From Flavobacterium sp. N2270 (GTDB taxonomy: Bacteria; Bacteroidota; Bacteroidia; Flavobacteriales; Flavobacteriaceae), in NCBI RefSeq assembly GCF_025947225.1, contig NZ_CP110005.1:1302001-1366000 (forward strand): a stretch of 64,000 bases of DNA, given 5' to 3'. Position numbers and translations under genes: made by a program. The notes under the pieces were generated by a model. It saw only the letters and a program-made list of their open reading frames with translations. It was not told the DNA's origin and searched no databases. Below are positions 63,220-64,000 of the stretch, one piece after another (position 1 is the stretch's first letter; each line of letters begins with the position of its first letter).

Positions 63220-64000
63220 TTAATGGATGTGTTTTTCTGCATGATAAGAAGAACGAACTAATGCGCCACTTTCTACATGTCTAAAACCAAGTTCTTTTCC
63301 TATTTTTTCGTACTTCTCAAATTGTTCAGGACGAATAAATTCTTTAACTGGTAAATGTTTTTTTGAAGGTTGTAAATATTGACCAATGGTTACAATGTCT
63401 ACTTTAGCATCTGCTAAATCATGAAGCACTTGTATTACTTCTTCTTCAGTTTCTCCTAAACCAAGCATAATTCCCGATTTAGTTCTTTTAATACCTTGTT
63501 CTTTTAAATAACGTAAAACTTCTAAGCTTTTTTCATATTTAGCCTGAATTCTAACTTCTCTAGTTAAACGTTTTACGGTTTCCATATTATGAGAAACTAC
63601 TTCTGGAGCAACTTCAATAATTCGATCTAAATTTCTTGTGTTTCCTTGAAAGTCAGGGATTAAAGTTTCAAGAGTTGTGGTTGGGTTCATTCGTCTGATG
63701 GCTTTTACAGTTTCAGCCCAAATGATTGATCCCATGTCTTTTAAATCATCTCTATCAACACTTGTAATAACAGCGTGTTTAATTCCCATTAATTTAATAG
63801 AACGCGCTACTTTTTCGGGTTCGTCCCAGTCAACCGTTTCTGGTCTTCCAGTTTTTACACCGCAAAAACCACACGAACGCGTACAAATATTTCCAAGAAT
63901 CATAAATGTAGCAGTTCCTTCTCCCCAGCACTCTCCCATATTAGGGCAACTACCAGATGTGCAAATAGTATTTAACTTGTATTTATCTACTAAACCTCTT
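63220..64000 (-). CDS. lipA: Lipoyl synthase, radical SAM (5' end outside window)
   Basis: The frame is open through the window edge; at least 260 codons are present. An ATG at 63939 is internal, because the auxiliary-cluster motif [13 protein letters not shown] lies partly upstream of it. The radical SAM motif is CTRSCGFC, followed by GLGETEEEV and the C-terminal RSSYHAE with the serine that ligates the auxiliary cluster. It inserts two sulfur atoms into protein-bound octanoate made by LipB (gene at 22113). Forms an operon with gapA, 2-nt gap. Confidence 0.95.
   Translation of the reverse strand, partial: RGLVDKYKLNTICTSGSCPNMGECWGEGTATFMILGNICTRSCGFCGVKTGRPETVDWDEPEKVARSIKLMGIKHAVITSVDRDDLKDMGSIIWAETVKAIRRMNPTTTLETLIPDFQGNTRNLDRIIEVAPEVVSHNMETVKRLTREVRIQAKYEKSLEVLRYLKEQGIKRTKSGIMLGLGETEEEVIQVLHDLADAKVDIVTIGQYLQPSKKHLPVKEFIRPEQFEKYEKIGKELGFRHVESGALVRSSYHAEKHIH

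Noticed and set aside
63220..63939. lipA read as a 239-aa gene starting at the ATG at 63939
   Set aside because: The conserved auxiliary-cluster cysteines lie upstream in frame; the gene is cut by the window edge.

Overview
The window reads as a low-GC chromosomal segment from a member of the Flavobacteriaceae (Bacteroidota). Evidence: three large secreted proteins with modular adhesin architecture and type IX secretion (T9SS) C-terminal sorting regions, a SusC/SusD pair, a Porin_10-type outer-membrane protein, DUF2851 and DUF3467 proteins, Bacteroidota-style promoters (TTG, 17-23 nt, TAnnTTTG) in front of many genes, and A-rich translation starts with almost no Shine-Dalgarno sequence. The one strong exception is rpsU. 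I cannot fix the genus from the sequence alone.

Layout. 1-16.0 kb is a surface-protein region: two paralogous 'QVGIGTTTP' secreted proteins (the first cut by the window edge), two giant T9SS cargo proteins (1649 and 1983 aa) on the minus strand, and a third T9SS cargo (624 aa) read divergently. 16.1-23.5 kb holds metabolic and maintenance genes: PLP-dependent deaminase/desulfhydrase, GH73-LysM glucosaminidase and hemL in one overlapping operon, two small secreted proteins (one Spy/CpxP-like), lysS, lipB and rnhB. 23.7-32.3 kb is an outer-membrane uptake locus: SusC, SusD, two surface lipoproteins and a separate porin-like gene. 32.4-39.4 kb carries cystathionine beta-synthase, DUF2851, a small PspC protein, an NSS-family sodium symporter followed by an overlooked 53-aa membrane peptide, a helix-hairpin-helix protein and an acyl-CoA dehydrogenase.

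39.6-54.8 kb is the translation/transcription core: rpsU, xerC-like recombinase, hpf, tRNA-Thr(UGU), tRNA-Tyr(GUA), tRNA-Thr(GGU), tuf, tRNA-Trp(CCA), secE, nusG, rplK, rplA, rplJ, rplL, rpoB, rpoC, DUF3467. 54.8-64 kb holds a GNAT acetyltransferase, rluF-type pseudouridine synthase, a coiled-coil protein with a cysteine-free zinc-ribbon remnant, a Nif3-like protein, lpxK, purine nucleoside phosphorylase, a TPR hybrid histidine kinase, gapA and the 3' part of lipA (cut by the window edge).

Most of the window is ordinary conserved flavobacterial chromosome. I see no CRISPR array, prophage, insertion sequence or defence system, and no gene-free stretch longer than 300 bases. The points worth a second look are regulatory or structural: the full Shine-Dalgarno on rpsU, a promoter -7 box sitting in the loop of the rpsU terminator, the terminator-like hairpin at the start of the tRNA operon, perfect AT-rich inverted repeats in the surface-protein region, a duplicated promoter block in front of two surface paralogues, two copies of a flavobacterial interspersed repeat, an 11-nt tandem repeat, the small peptide behind the NSS transporter, and the loss of all zinc ligands in the coiled-coil protein.
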